64,000 nucleotides of DNA from Salipaludibacillus sp047795645 (GTDB taxonomy: Bacteria > Bacillota > Bacilli > Bacillales > Salisediminibacteriaceae), in contig NZ_CP181045.1 in NCBI RefSeq assembly GCF_047795645.1, forward strand, positions 992,001-1,056,000, written 5' to 3'. Within the stretch, counting starts at the first letter, position 1, and each line of letters opens with the position of its first letter. Positions 39,629-49,115 of the stretch are shown here, in pieces. Made by a program: the position numbers and the translations under genes. A model generated the notes under the pieces. That model was not told the DNA's origin. It saw only the letters and a list, made by a program, of their open reading frames with translations, and did no database searches.

Positions 39629-40216
39629 ATGAAAATGTTAGTTATTTACACGCACCCGAATGATCAGAGTTTAAGCCACGCATTCTTGCAAGAAGTGATC
39701 CGCGGAAGTAAAGAGAATTCAAATATTGATGAAATTGATGTGTTGGACTTATATAAAGAAGATTTTAATCCTGTTTTAATTTTTAACCAAAGCAAGCAGA
39801 GAAGAGAGATGCATGCAGATCCTGAACTTGCTAAATACAGAGATCAGATTCTGTGGGCAGATAAAATTGTTTTCGTATATCCAATTTGGTGGGGGAGACC
39901 TCCTGCAATGCTTATGGGATATATAGATAAGATGTTTGCTTCGCAATTTGCTTATAGAGATAAAGGCGGGCTTTTACCAGAGGGTTTACTGAAAGGCAAA
40001 TCAGTTGTTTGTGTTTCAACAATGAAGGGGCCAAATTACTATTTATTATGGTGGCTATATAATGCCCATCAAATTTTAATGCGCAAAGCACTTTTTAATT
40101 TTGTTGGTATTAAGAAAGTGAAATTTTTTGAATTTGGAAATATGGAAAAACCATCGGGACGGCAACGCCAAAAGTTACAAAAAATAAATCGATATTTTAC
40201 GACGTTAAATAGTTAA
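39629..40216 (+). CDS. NAD(P)H-dependent flavin oxidoreductase (quinone reductase, MdaB/KefF/YwrO type)
   Basis: A 195-residue flavodoxin-fold protein: VIYTHPNDQSLSHAFLQEV is the FMN/FAD phosphate loop of this family, followed by DLYKEDFNPVL, ADKIVFVYPIWWGRPPAMLMGYIDK and the STMKGPNYY segment. Such enzymes reduce quinones by two electrons, avoiding semiquinone radicals. GGTGAGGTG precedes the ATG. The divergent MarR gene and the operator between them suggest induction by quinone-like compounds (inference). Confidence 0.88.
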   Translation: MKMLVIYTHPNDQSLSHAFLQEVIRGSKENSNIDEIDVLDLYKEDFNPVLIFNQSKQRREMHADPELAKYRDQILWADKIVFVYPIWWGRPPAMLMGYIDKMFASQFAYRDKGGLLPEGLLKGKSVVCVSTMKGPNYYLLWWLYNAHQILMRKALFNFVGIKKVKFFEFGNMEKPSGRQRQKLQKINRYFTTLNS

Positions 40217-40304
40217 ATTTCAAAATAAGTAAAAGTAAAAATACTATCGTTTCAAGTAATGAATATCGGAAGTCCTAAAAGAGTAATAAGAATACTAAGA
40301 ATTA

Positions 40305-40595
40305 TTGCTTATTTCTACAGGGAAATTTATTGGTGAAGAATTTGACTATGCTCGTCTTGATATGCTGTTTTTAACAATGCCGATTTCATGGAAAGGGACA
40401 TTACAACATTATGTAGGGCGCCTTCATCGTGACCACGATGGTAAACGAGAAGTCCGTGTCTATGATTATGTCGATGAAAAAAATGAAACTCTGAAGAATA
40501 TGTACCAGAATCGACTTAAGGGCTATCATTCATTAGGATACAGTACAGAAGCAATAAGTGGAGTAATGACCGAACAATTGAGGTTGTTTGAATAA
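40305..40595 (+). pseudogene. C-terminal remnant of a superfamily-II helicase (TOTE / type III restriction-like)
   Basis: A 96-residue stretch beginning inside a helicase domain: STGKFIGEEFDYARLDMLFL is motif V and PISWKGTLQHYVGRLHRDHD is motif VI (QxxGRxxR) of a large SF2 helicase. The C-terminal VRVYDYVDEKNETLKNMYQNRLKGYHSLGY is typical of the conserved end of helicases found in restriction and TOTE-type conflict systems. Walker A and B and all upstream domains are missing, and no ribosome site precedes the only TTG. It reads as a decayed leftover of a defence gene between two ordinary genes. Confidence 0.75.
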
Positions 40596-40756
40596 TCTCC
40601 ATTGCTTGACCGAATAAAATCTAAGATTAGAAGATCGTTACCAAAATGTCCCGGTGTATAAATTATTTTAAGTATGAGCAGATTATTGGTTTTGTTCACT
40701 TACTTTTTGTAAACTAGTTTAAGTAAGTGAGTTCAGCCAATCAGGAGGAGATACAT

Positions 40757-41881
40757 ATGTATACATTTCTTAAACCATATACGTTTAAAAATGGAGCAAC
40801 ATGGAAGAACAGGATTTTGTTAGCACCTATGACGAACTTTGCGTCGGCAGATAATGGTGAAGTAACAGACACGGAGCTAAATTATTACAGAGAGCGCTCA
40901 CGAGGTGTTGGTGCAGTAATTACTGCTGTTGCAAATGTTACAGCTGGGGGAAAAGGATTCCCAGGCGAGATTGGAGTAGATCGCGATGATTTAGTTGAAA
41001 GCATAGGGAAACTTGCTGATACAATAAAAGGTGAAGGCGCAAAAGCTATTCTTCAAATGTTTCACGCCGGAAGAATGGCACCGCCAGATTTACTTCCAGA
41101 TAATCAACCAGTTAGTGCATCGGCGGTTGCACCATTGCGAGAAGGCGCAGTTACGCCGCGCGCATTAACAGAAGAAGAAATACAATCTATCATTAAAGCA
41201 TTTGGTGATGCGACACGTCGTGCGATTCGTGCTGGTTATGACGGCGTTGAAATTCACGGTGCAAACACATATTTGATTCAGCAGTTTTTCTCCCCACATT
41301 CGAATCGTCGTGACGATTATTGGGGTGGTTCATTAGAAAAACGAATGAATTTCCCACTCGCAATTATAGAAGAAGTAGTAAAGGCGGCAGAAGAAGCGGA
41401 TGATTCGTTTATCGTCGGCTACCGTATTTCTCCTGAAGAAATGGAGAATCCAGGGATTACGATGGATGACACACTTGTTTTTGTAAAGGAATTGGCAAAG
41501 CAAGAACTAGACTATCTTCATATTTCTGTTCAGGATTTCTTTGCGGGCTCTATGCGTGATAAATCCGACAAACGCTCAAGAGTTCAGTTAATTCAAGATA
41601 CGATCGGAAATGAAATACCAGTTATTGGAGTTGGTTCTCTTCATACACCGAACGACGTTGAGCGCGCAATGGAAGGGAACGTGCCGTTTATTGCACTCGG
41701 CCGTGAATTGATTGTGGAACCGCAATGGATGGAAAAAGTGGAAGAAGGCCGTGAGAAAGAGATCCGAACGGAACTATCGGTAGATGACAGAGAGAAGCTT
41801 GTAGTGCCGGAGTCACTATGGAACGCGATCGTTAACTCACCTGGTTGGTTCCCTGTGAAAGAACACGCTAAAAACAAGTAA
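40757..41881 (+). CDS. NADH:flavin oxidoreductase, Old Yellow Enzyme family
   Basis: A 374-residue FMN TIM-barrel enzyme. LLAPMTNFAS starts the barrel; GAKAILQMFHAGRMAP, YDGVEIHGANTYLIQQFFSPHSNRR (FMN/active-site His-Asn pair in HGAN), VGYRISPEE and GVGSLHTPNDVERAMEG (phosphate site) follow. OYE proteins reduce activated C=C bonds or nitro compounds with NAD(P)H. An in-frame ATG 30 bases earlier has no ribosome site, while AGGAGGAG stands 7 nt before 40757. The terminator beyond it is strong. Confidence 0.92.
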   Translation: MYTFLKPYTFKNGATWKNRILLAPMTNFASADNGEVTDTELNYYRERSRGVGAVITAVANVTAGGKGFPGEIGVDRDDLVESIGKLADTIKGEGAKAILQMFHAGRMAPPDLLPDNQPVSASAVAPLREGAVTPRALTEEEIQSIIKAFGDATRRAIRAGYDGVEIHGANTYLIQQFFSPHSNRRDDYWGGSLEKRMNFPLAIIEEVVKAAEEADDSFIVGYRISPEEMENPGITMDDTLVFVKELAKQELDYLHISVQDFFAGSMRDKSDKRSRVQLIQDTIGNEIPVIGVGSLHTPNDVERAMEGNVPFIALGRELIVEPQWMEKVEEGREKEIRTELSVDDREKLVVPESLWNAIVNSPGWFPVKEHAKNK

Positions 41882-41915
41882 ATTAGATCCAAGTGAAGAA
41901 AATTGGTTTAATTTA

Positions 41916-41958
41916 AGAGACTGTCACCAAAAGTAATTTTGGCGACAGTCTCTTTTTG
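41916..41958 (+). terminator. Terminator after the Old Yellow Enzyme gene
   Basis: AGAGACTGTCACCAAAA pairs with TTTTGGCGACAGTCTCT (one mismatch), then TTTTTG. Confidence 0.88.
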
Positions 41959-42305
41959 TAATACAAACGAAAGAGGAAATGATTAAAACTAAATTGAATA
42001 GAAATACAAATTTTCACTATATAAAATATTTAGAAAACTATTGAAGCTTTAAAACTACCGTGCTATTATTAATCTATTAATGAAAATGTTAACGATAATG
42101 TTTTTAGAAATTTTTAGCGTTTATGTTTTCATTAAAATATCAATGTAAGGAGGGCAAAGTTTTTAGGCGATAATATAAGTTGCGTTGTTATAAAACCTCT
42201 TAATCCAACAAAGAAAATGATACATAATTAATAGAGGTGAAAGTTTTGTAAGCGTCGTCATCGATTTAAATAAGTGGAGTTTTAAATGTGAGGGGAGAAA
42301 TATTA
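41959..42305 (+). other. Leader region of the GH43 gene
   Basis: About 350 nt without a gene. TGTTAACGATAATG at 42087-42100 is a cre-like site with two mismatches to the CcpA consensus. AAGGAGGG at about 42148 looks like a ribosome site but has no usable start codon after it. The gene's own site is GGGGAG before 42306. Confidence 0.4.
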
Positions 42306-45300
42306 ATGAGTAGTATAAAAAAGTGCACCTTTATAATGTTAATAATGTTATTAACTATATCACCACTTACTGTTTTAGGAGACAGTTCAAGTAGTGATGA
42401 GAGTGAACCAGAATTTAGAAATGCTAGTGTCCACGACCCGTCAATCATAAAAGCTGATGATATGTTTTATGCGATTGGGTCTCATATTGACGGAGCGAAG
42501 TCAGAAGACTTGATAAATTGGGATAACTTTACAAACGGTTATACAACTCCTGGAAACACATTATATGGAGATTTATCTGAGAATTTAGCAGGATCATTTG
42601 AATGGGCTGGTGAAGATGATGGAGATAGCTCGGGTGGATTTGCGGTCTGGGCACCAGAAATTATTTGGAATGACCATTACGTAAACGGTGATGGTTCTAA
42701 CGGTGCTTACATGATGTACTATAGTGCGTCTTCAACGTATATTCGTTCTGCAATAGGTTATGCAGTGTCTCAAGATGTTGAGGGACCATTTGAGTATGTA
42801 GATACGATCATGTATTCTGATTTTCATGAAGAAGAAGGAGTCACCGATGAAAATAGTGATGTAGACAAGCATTGGAGTAATACAAATATACCTGACTTAA
42901 TCGTTGACGGTGTATTTGATGAACCGAATTCAGATTGGTTTCAAGATAGTGGGAGATATAACTATAATATCTATACGAATTCTATCGATGCAAACTTGTT
43001 TTTCGATGAAGATGGAAAGATGTGGATGACATACGGTTCTTGGGCTGGTGGTATGTTTATTCTTGAAGTTGATCCAACAACAGGACAACCCAAATACCCT
43101 GGTGAAGATGGTGAAACTGAGGATGGTAGAATGATAGATCGTTATTTCGGAACGAAAATTTCCGGAGGATATGGAAGATCAGGTGAAGGACCTTACGTAG
43201 TATATGATGAAGACACAGGTTACTATTACTTATATGTCACATACGGAGGTTTAGCTGCAGAGGGAGGCTACCAAATGCGACAATTTAGATCAGAAAATCC
43301 AGATGGACCATATGTAGATGCAGCGGGAGATTCTGCGTTATTACCAGATGAAGTAGATGATGGTGAATCACGTAATCGACCAGGTACTCATGATCACAAT
43401 ATTCTGGGAAATAAAATGATGGGGAACTTCTTGTTTACACGAGAACTTGGAGAACCGGGAAGCGGTAGCGGGACTGGTTATATGGCTCCTGGGCACAACT
43501 CGTATTATACAGATTCTGAAACTGGTGAAGAATTTCTAGTTTTCCATACTCGTTTTCCTGGACAAGGTGAGATGCATGAAATTCGTGTACATCAAATGGT
43601 AAAAAATACTGATGAATGGCCAGTTCCTACACCTTATCGTTATGCTGGTGAAACACTTGAAACCGTTAATGATGAGGAAGTAATTGGAGAATATAAATAT
43701 ATTAATCATGGAACAGAAATTACTGGGGAATTAACTGAATCTTCATGGATTGAGTTGAAAGAAGATCAAACAGTCACAGGTGACGTCACTGGTACTTGGG
43801 AAAAATATGATGACTATCGTGTAGCGTTAACTCTTGATGATGACGGTAGTTTTGACGGTGTATTCTTGCGCCAATGGGACCCAACAACGGAAGAATGGGT
43901 AATGACCTTCAGTGCGATGTCTAATGAAGGAATTGTGGTTTGGGGAAGTGAAACTCAGTCTATGTCTGATGAAGATGCGGTTCAAAGTACGCATGACTCA
44001 ATAGACTTAGGTGACTTAGAATCAGTTGTTTCTAGTATATCCTTACCGGTGAATGGCGCTGGTGGTGCAACAATTAGTTGGAGTTCATCAAACGAAGAAG
44101 TGATATCATCATCAGGTCAGGTAACTAGACCTGAGGCAGGTGAATTAGATGAAGAAGTTACTTTGACTGCAACTGTAACTAAAGGTGACGTTTCAGAAGA
44201 ACAAGAATTTAATTTGATAGTTCTTTCGAAAAGGGAACCTCGTTTAGTAGCTTATTATGATTTCGAGGGAGATCTTCAAGACCAAACTGGACAAGAACCA
44301 AGTGGGACGATCACTGGGGATAGAATTGATAATGATGGTGGAACTATCACTTTTGAGGAAGGAAAAGAAGGTGATGCAGCTTATTTTGATGGGGAATCAG
44401 GTGTTAGGTTGCCGAATGGATTAATTTCAAGTGATCAGTATTCAATTGGATTTTGGGTGAAACCTGAAGTAATAACAGGGTTTACGACAACTTTTTTTGG
44501 AGCGAGAAATGATGATAGCTGGATAAGCCTTGTTCCTGAGGGCCCGGGTGGTTCGACTATGCTTTGGTCAAACGTAAATGGTCAATTCTATGATGGTAAT
44601 GTAGGAAGCGACGACAATTTACAATTAGATGAGTGGTCACATGTGACAATTGCGAATGATAATGGCGAGTTAGTTATTTACATCAATGGAGAAGAATCAA
44701 ATACTCATTCAGAATTTAATGAAGTATTTACGACTCTTAATGGAATGTTTGCTTTAGCTGTTAATTATTGGGATACACCGTTTCAAGGTTGGATCGATGA
44801 ATTAGTAATTTATGATGACAAAGCTTTAACTAGAGATGAAGTTGGAAGTCTTTTCAACGGAGATATTCCACTGCTTGAAGAAGTGAGTGACCCTGAAGGT
44901 GACGATCAGGTAATTTACGAGCCTGATGAAAAAGGTGAAATTGTACTAGATGAAGAAGAGGTAGAGGAAGGTGCGGAGCTTGAAATTCATGTAAGCGGTT
45001 CAAATGGAACTGTGACAATTGATGGGGATTTAATTAGAAATAAAAAGGCATCACTTAACTTTAAATATACTACAGATGCGGATAAAATTGCGCAGGTGAA
45101 ATTCCCATCTGCAATTTTTGAAAGAGCCTCAGGAGAGGTATCATTTGATTTCTCTCATGAAAGTGTTGAAGATGATTCTTTAAGTGATCATTACTCTTTT
45201 TCAATTAATGCTGATGGTATTGACAGTAGTAACTTTACAGAGAAAGTTACCCTTGGAATACCAGTCAACGATTTACCTGAAAATGTTAATCTGGATAAAC

Positions 45301-45920
45301 TAGATATTTATAATCATAAAAATGGTGAATGGATATTTATTGGTGGTTCGTATGATGAAGAAGGATTTGTAGAAGGTAAAACGAACCACTTTAGTACATT
45401 TGCTATATTAGAAACTACTGTAGAATTAGATTTAGAGAATCAAATAAACGAGTTAATAAAGAGAATTGAAGAATTAGAAAACAATTTGGAGGTTGAGAAT
45501 CTGGATGAGAAAGTACAAAGTCTTGAACAAGAAATCAATGATATCGAAGCAGCATTTAAAGAATTAGAGAGTATTACAACGAATCAAGAAAATATGTTGA
45601 GTGTTTTGCAAGCAGAACTCGAAACTTTAAAAGGGCTTTTGTCTGATTCCGACTCTTCTGGTTCAAGTGAAGAGGATAATGGTAACAACGACTCTACAGG
45701 TGGTGGATCGAATGATGACACCATAGCGATTGAAGCTGGAGGCGAAGAAAAGGACACACAGATATCAGAATCTGAACAACAGAAAAAAGATGGTGAGACG
45801 TTACCAGATACTGCGACAAATACATTTAATTATATGCTATTTGGGATATTATTACTATTATTAGGCGGTATAATCGGCGGAGTCGTTTATTACAAAAAAA
45901 GAAAGAAATTAACGGAGTAA
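42306..45920 (+). CDS. Cell-wall-anchored GH43 endo-arabinanase with LamG and sortase signal
   Basis: A 1204-residue surface enzyme. Order: signal peptide (1-30); GH43 five-blade propeller (about 36-435), with base Asp in VHDPSII, a second Asp in NSIDANLFFDEDG and acid Glu in GRSGEGPYVVY; the beta-rich C-terminal domain typical of Bacillus endo-1,5-alpha-L-arabinanase AbnB (about 442-552); a Big-like domain (561-640); a LamG/concanavalin domain (644-855); a module shared with the PL11 protein encoded at 49744 (871-1037); a coiled coil (1040-1112); a Ser/Asp/Gly linker; LPDTAT, a membrane helix and KKRKK. It should cut arabinan side chains of pectin at the cell surface. ATG is chosen over an in-frame GTG at 42288 because GGGGAG lies between them. 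Confidence 0.9.
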   Translation: MSSIKKCTFIMLIMLLTISPLTVLGDSSSSDESEPEFRNASVHDPSIIKADDMFYAIGSHIDGAKSEDLINWDNFTNGYTTPGNTLYGDLSENLAGSFEWAGEDDGDSSGGFAVWAPEIIWNDHYVNGDGSNGAYMMYYSASSTYIRSAIGYAVSQDVEGPFEYVDTIMYSDFHEEEGVTDENSDVDKHWSNTNIPDLIVDGVFDEPNSDWFQDSGRYNYNIYTNSIDANLFFDEDGKMWMTYGSWAGGMFILEVDPTTGQPKYPGEDGETEDGRMIDRYFGTKISGGYGRSGEGPYVVYDEDTGYYYLYVTYGGLAAEGGYQMRQFRSENPDGPYVDAAGDSALLPDEVDDGESRNRPGTHDHNILGNKMMGNFLFTRELGEPGSGSGTGYMAPGHNSYYTDSETGEEFLVFHTRFPGQGEMHEIRVHQMVKNTDEWPVPTPYRYAGETLETVNDEEVIGEYKYINHGTEITGELTESSWIELKEDQTVTGDVTGTWEKYDDYRVALTLDDDGSFDGVFLRQWDPTTEEWVMTFSAMSNEGIVVWGSETQSMSDEDAVQSTHDSIDLGDLESVVSSISLPVNGAGGATISWSSSNEEVISSSGQVTRPEAGELDEEVTLTATVTKGDVSEEQEFNLIVLSKREPRLVAYYDFEGDLQDQTGQEPSGTITGDRIDNDGGTITFEEGKEGDAAYFDGESGVRLPNGLISSDQYSIGFWVKPEVITGFTTTFFGARNDDSWISLVPEGPGGSTMLWSNVNGQFYDGNVGSDDNLQLDEWSHVTIANDNGELVIYINGEESNTHSEFNEVFTTLNGMFALAVNYWDTPFQGWIDELVIYDDKALTRDEVGSLFNGDIPLLEEVSDPEGDDQVIYEPDEKGEIVLDEEEVEEGAELEIHVSGSNGTVTIDGDLIRNKKASLNFKYTTDADKIAQVKFPSAIFERASGEVSFDFSHESVEDDSLSDHYSFSINADGIDSSNFTEKVTLGIPVNDLPENVNLDKLDIYNHKNGEWIFIGGSYDEEGFVEGKTNHFSTFAILETTVELDLENQINELIKRIEELENNLEVENLDEKVQSLEQEINDIEAAFKELESITTNQENMLSVLQAELETLKGLLSDSDSSGSSEEDNGNNDSTGGGSNDDTIAIEAGGEEKDTQISESEQQKKDGETLPDTATNTFNYMLFGILLLLLGGIIGGVVYYKKRKKLTE

Positions 45921-45984
45921 GAAATAAACGTATGATTAGGGTAAACAGAGAAAAACAAGACTAATAACATTAAAGACATTTAAA

Positions 45985-46028
45985 TGACCCTAAACTGCTT
46001 AAATTAGCAGTTTAGGGTCATTATTTTT
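45985..46028. terminator. Bidirectional terminator after the GH43 gene
   Basis: A perfect 15-bp stem TGACCCTAAACTGCT / AGCAGTTTAGGGTCA with a 6-nt loop, then TTATTTTTTT. It also serves the convergent dehydrogenase gene. Confidence 0.92.
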
Positions 46029-46053
46029 TTGCGAAGGATAATAGATTGAATCA

Positions 46054-47016
46054 TTAATATCCTTTATTAAAGTCTAATAAATTTACTGGCATTGGCTTAT
46101 CTTGGACATACTTTTTAAAATTTGGGATAAAAATATCTTCAATAACTCGTTTATCATAATGTTCTGTAGCACCAGCTGTGTGAGGTGTGACAATGACATT
46201 ATCCATATTCCATAATGGGGTATCTGGTTGCAAAGGCTCTGTTTCGAATACATCCAGTCCTGCTCCGGCAATTTCTCCTATTTGGAGTGCGTCAATAAGT
46301 TCATTTTCGACAACAATTTGACCTCGGCCAATATTGATGAAAACACCGGTGTTCTTCATTTGTTTAAACTGATCTCTGCCAAATAAGTATGTAGTATCTT
46401 TCGTTAACGGTAAAGTAACGACAACAAAATCGCACAATGGAAGGATTTCATTTAATTGATCGGATGAATACATATTATCTACATATTCTGAAGGTATTCC
46501 AGAATTACGGACTCCTAGTACTTCCATCCCAAATGCTTTAGCAATTTTAGCAGTTTCTTTTCCAATTGCTCCAACACCGATTATGCCAATTGTTTTTTGA
46601 TGGATTTCTAATTTTAAATTAGCATGATGCCATGTCTTTGCTTGTTGATTTTTCACGTATGTGTGTATATTACGGGTTAATCCAAGTATTAAAGCAAAGA
46701 TCGTTTTCGAAATGGGGTAAGCATGAACTCCATTAGCACTAGTGACAGAGATGTTTCTGTCTTTTAGGAGACCCAAAGGCAAAGAATTTACACCCGCACT
46801 CCAAGCCTGTACCCAACGAATAGAAGTATCATTTGACTTACAAGCTTCTTTTATTTGCTTTTTCCAACCAGCAATTACTTCAGCGCTGTGAAGATGTTCT
46901 TCCCAAATGTTTTGGTCTTGCCCGATTATAACTTCCCAGTCCGGAACCACATTGTGAATTTTTTCAATTAAATGATCATCGAGGTTCTGTGTAATAATAA
47001 GTTTTCTTTTTTTCAT
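46054..47016 (-). CDS. D-isomer-specific 2-hydroxyacid dehydrogenase family protein
   Basis: A 320-residue NAD(P)-dependent dehydrogenase. Rossmann motif GIIGVGAIGKETAKIAKAFG (~145), then CDFVVVTLPLTKDTTYLFG, FINIGRGQIVVENELIDAL (catalytic Arg region), AGLDVFETEPLQ (Glu) and VTPHTAGAT (catalytic His). The family includes glyoxylate/hydroxypyruvate and phosphoglycerate dehydrogenases; this is the GhrA-like short type, without an ACT domain. It lies between the two pectin genes but is convergent with the first, so no operon link is shown. Confidence 0.9.
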   Translation of the reverse strand: MKKRKLIITQNLDDHLIEKIHNVVPDWEVIIGQDQNIWEEHLHSAEVIAGWKKQIKEACKSNDTSIRWVQAWSAGVNSLPLGLLKDRNISVTSANGVHAYPISKTIFALILGLTRNIHTYVKNQQAKTWHHANLKLEIHQKTIGIIGVGAIGKETAKIAKAFGMEVLGVRNSGIPSEYVDNMYSSDQLNEILPLCDFVVVTLPLTKDTTYLFGRDQFKQMKNTGVFINIGRGQIVVENELIDALQIGEIAGAGLDVFETEPLQPDTPLWNMDNVIVTPHTAGATEHYDKRVIEDIFIPNFKKYVQDKPMPVNLLDFNKGY

Positions 47017-47169
47017 ATCTTATCGTCCTCATTTCATATTTCTTCTTAGTTTACCAAACTTAATAACTACGTGAAATTTCATGTGTAAAAATTGAAGATA
47101 AATTGTCATTTAACAAAATATGTGGTTAAAATAACAGAAAATCATAACATTTATATATGAGGAGATCAC

Positions 47170-47323
47170 ATGGTATTAGATTTGTTGGATGTAACGGCAC
47201 TTAACTTCCGAAGAAAAAAAGATCATGATTGTTCCGCATGGGTATGTGTTTACATATGCTATGGATACAGATTGCCTCGTAAATGCTGTAAGTGGTGAAG
47301 AGGAGCAACCAAATGCAGTATGA
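47170..47323 (+). pseudogene. Small gene interrupted by a frameshift in an A7 run
   Basis: ATG at 47170 follows AGGAG by 5 nt and starts MVLDLLDVTALNFRRKK. At the run of seven A (47214-47220) the frame breaks. If one A were absent it would continue IMIVPHGYVFTYAMDTD, then CLVNAVSGEEEQPNAV and stop at 47321-47323, giving a protein of 50 residues. The composition of the second part looks like real coding sequence. It may be a sequencing slip, a pseudogene or slippage-regulated. The family is not recognised. The rest of 47017-47592 shows nothing else I can support. Confidence 0.4.
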
Positions 47324-47592
47324 ATCCGAGTAGTTGAGCCGAAATTTAGATAAATACCGTGGGTGATATAGCATAAACCGTTCTTTAATTTACAATCCAT
47401 TTATAATAGGGAAGGATTAGCAAATGGGAAGAAAATTCTTGTCAAATATAGTAAGATTAATAATAGAAGTAGCTCAATAAGACTTACGCGATTCATCAAA
47501 ATGTACTATCAGATTGTTTTGTCAAGATGCACAGTGGGAATAGATAATAAAATGGTAAAGAACTATTTCCATATAAAAGTAGGAGGTTTAAA

Positions 47593-48321
47593 ATGTCATC
47601 GCAACAATCCAGACTTTTAACGCAAAGCGATATTATAAATCCTGAGTTTCATCCAGATTGGTTTAATAGAGAATACGAGACATTTAAAAATATTGTGACG
47701 AGGAAGGATTTTCCATGTTACTTTGGGCAAAAAGCTGAGAATAGAGGTGAGCTTCGTTATTCGTATATTAGTCACAAAGATTGGTCGACATTACCTGGGA
47801 CTTTAAGTTCTTTTTTAAGTCTATTTAATGCACCTAAACTAACTCGGCACGGTCTGTTTGTGTTTGTAGAGCCTGAAAAAGAAGAGAAAAGCATTGATTA
47901 CTATCGAGATTATTTTTGGGATATTTTACAATATATCCATCAACAAGATCGAACTTCTTGGCCGAGTGATCAACCGAAAGATCCAGACCACTATTTATGG
48001 GATTTTCACTTTCAAGAGGAACCTATCTTTGTTTTTGGCAATGCGCCTGCATATAAACAGAGGAAAACACGTGATTTAGGAAACAGCCTTGTTCTTGGTT
48101 TCCAACCAAGGCGTATTTTTAAAGGCTTGGAGGGCACGGAACCTGGTGGGGCGATGTCGAGAGAAAAGGTTAGAGAGCGTGTGGAAGTCTGGGATAATTT
48201 ACCTAAGCACCCGGACATCAGTCATTATGGCGACTCTACTCATAACGAGTGGAAACAATTTTTTATCGGTGACGATGCAGAACCAATAAAGGGAAAATGC
48301 CCTTTTCATGTTGAGAAGTAA
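47593..48321 (+). CDS. YqcI/YcgG family protein
   Basis: A 242-residue soluble protein of the YqcI/YcgG family (named after Bacillus subtilis proteins). Recognisable features are FPCYFGQKAENRGELRYSYI near residue 40, a Trp/His-rich middle (DPDHYLWDFHFQEEPIFVFGNAPAY) and the C-terminal CPFHVEK. The function of the family is not established in my knowledge. The conserved Cys and His residues could bind metal or heme, but that is speculation. Good ribosome site AGGAGGTTTAAA before ATG. Single gene. Confidence 0.82.
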   Translation: MSSQQSRLLTQSDIINPEFHPDWFNREYETFKNIVTRKDFPCYFGQKAENRGELRYSYISHKDWSTLPGTLSSFLSLFNAPKLTRHGLFVFVEPEKEEKSIDYYRDYFWDILQYIHQQDRTSWPSDQPKDPDHYLWDFHFQEEPIFVFGNAPAYKQRKTRDLGNSLVLGFQPRRIFKGLEGTEPGGAMSREKVRERVEVWDNLPKHPDISHYGDSTHNEWKQFFIGDDAEPIKGKCPFHVEK

Positions 48322-48451
48322 CTCGATGAATCAAGCAGTTCCAATTGTTTGATTCATGTTTATTGATTCCTGTTCCTAGTTTCATTCAACTCTGCGGAGG
48401 GAAGGAGATCTCCACCTGATGTAATCTAATTTTTAATTTTTCAATTAGAAT

Positions 48452-48482
48452 AGGACTAGCATCTGAGTTAGAGGCTAGTCCT
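48452..48482 (+). terminator. Probable terminator after the YqcI/YcgG gene
   Basis: A 9-bp stem AGGACTAGC / GCTAGTCCT with a 13-nt loop, then CATTTAACTTTAT. Confidence 0.55.
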
Positions 48483-48541
48483 CATTTAACTTTATATAGA
48501 GGTTCATTGTGAAATTAATTCTATAAAATAAAAAGTACTCT

Positions 48542-48769
48542 CTATTTTTTGAAATAATCCATATCTTTTAGCAGAGCTTTTGAATGGACACCTTCCTCAA
48601 TAACCAATTTAAGCGTTTCATTATATGGGAGAGTGTATAACGCAAGTAATGTTTTCGCATCAAACATTTGATTTTCACTATGAACCCATATATCGAAAGA
48701 ATATTGTGTAGCAATTTTGTTCAATTTTAGAACTTCATCTTTGTTCCTTAATTGAAATGTAATAGCCAT
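48542..48769 (-). CDS. HPr-like protein lacking the phosphorylated histidine
   Basis: A 75-residue protein with the length and secondary-structure pattern of HPr/Crh: a first strand (AITFQL), then LNKIATQYSFDIWVHSENQMFDAKTLLALYTLPYNETLKLVIE, which parallels the HPr stretch around regulatory Ser46 (usual pattern K-S-I-M-G-V-M-S-L). The N-terminal active-site His15 region is replaced (RNKDEVLKLN), and the Ser46 position appears to be Thr (DAKTLLAL). It therefore should not act in sugar phosphorelay. Crh-like regulation or an adhesion/biofilm role is possible. Strong ribosome site AGGGAGGTG. Confidence 0.6.
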   Translation of the reverse strand: MAITFQLRNKDEVLKLNKIATQYSFDIWVHSENQMFDAKTLLALYTLPYNETLKLVIEEGVHSKALLKDMDYFKK

Positions 48770-49071
48770 GCTTCCACCTCCCTAAGTATATAATTATTAT
48801 AGTCAGAATAATCGAATAGAAGCAAGTGGAAGTTTGAGCGAAAGGTGCTTTGTTACAATTAAACTAAGATAACTAATAGCATTTGTTGCTACCTGCTTTC
48901 AATGCAGATTATGAATTTAAGTATTTATTATACGAAAATCGACTATTGTGAATTAAAAGAATATAAGCACCTGATCATGGTTATTTTGCCAAAGGCTTGG
49001 ATATAGATTTTGTGAAATTATCGAAGGAATTACTGGGAACCCTTTCAAGTAAGTTATTGAGGTTAATCATT

Positions 49072-49115
49072 AATAAGCTAATCAACAACCATCAAGAATG
49101 GTAGATTAGCTTATT
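49072..49115 (+). terminator. Orphan rho-independent terminator-like hairpin
   Basis: AATAAGCTAATC / GATTAGCTTATT with an inner ACCAT/ATGGT helix, followed by TTATG. No intact gene ends just upstream, so it may belong to a lost gene or to a small RNA. Confidence 0.55.

Noticed and set aside
47176..47400. 74-codon frame on the minus strand opposite the frameshifted small gene
   Set aside because: It is a shadow of the plus-strand coding pattern, with no ribosome site.
48975..49063. Fragment DHGYFAKGLDIDFVKLSKEL without a start codon
   Set aside because: It looks slightly protein-like, but there is no start or recognisable family; kept only as a remark in the gene-free region.
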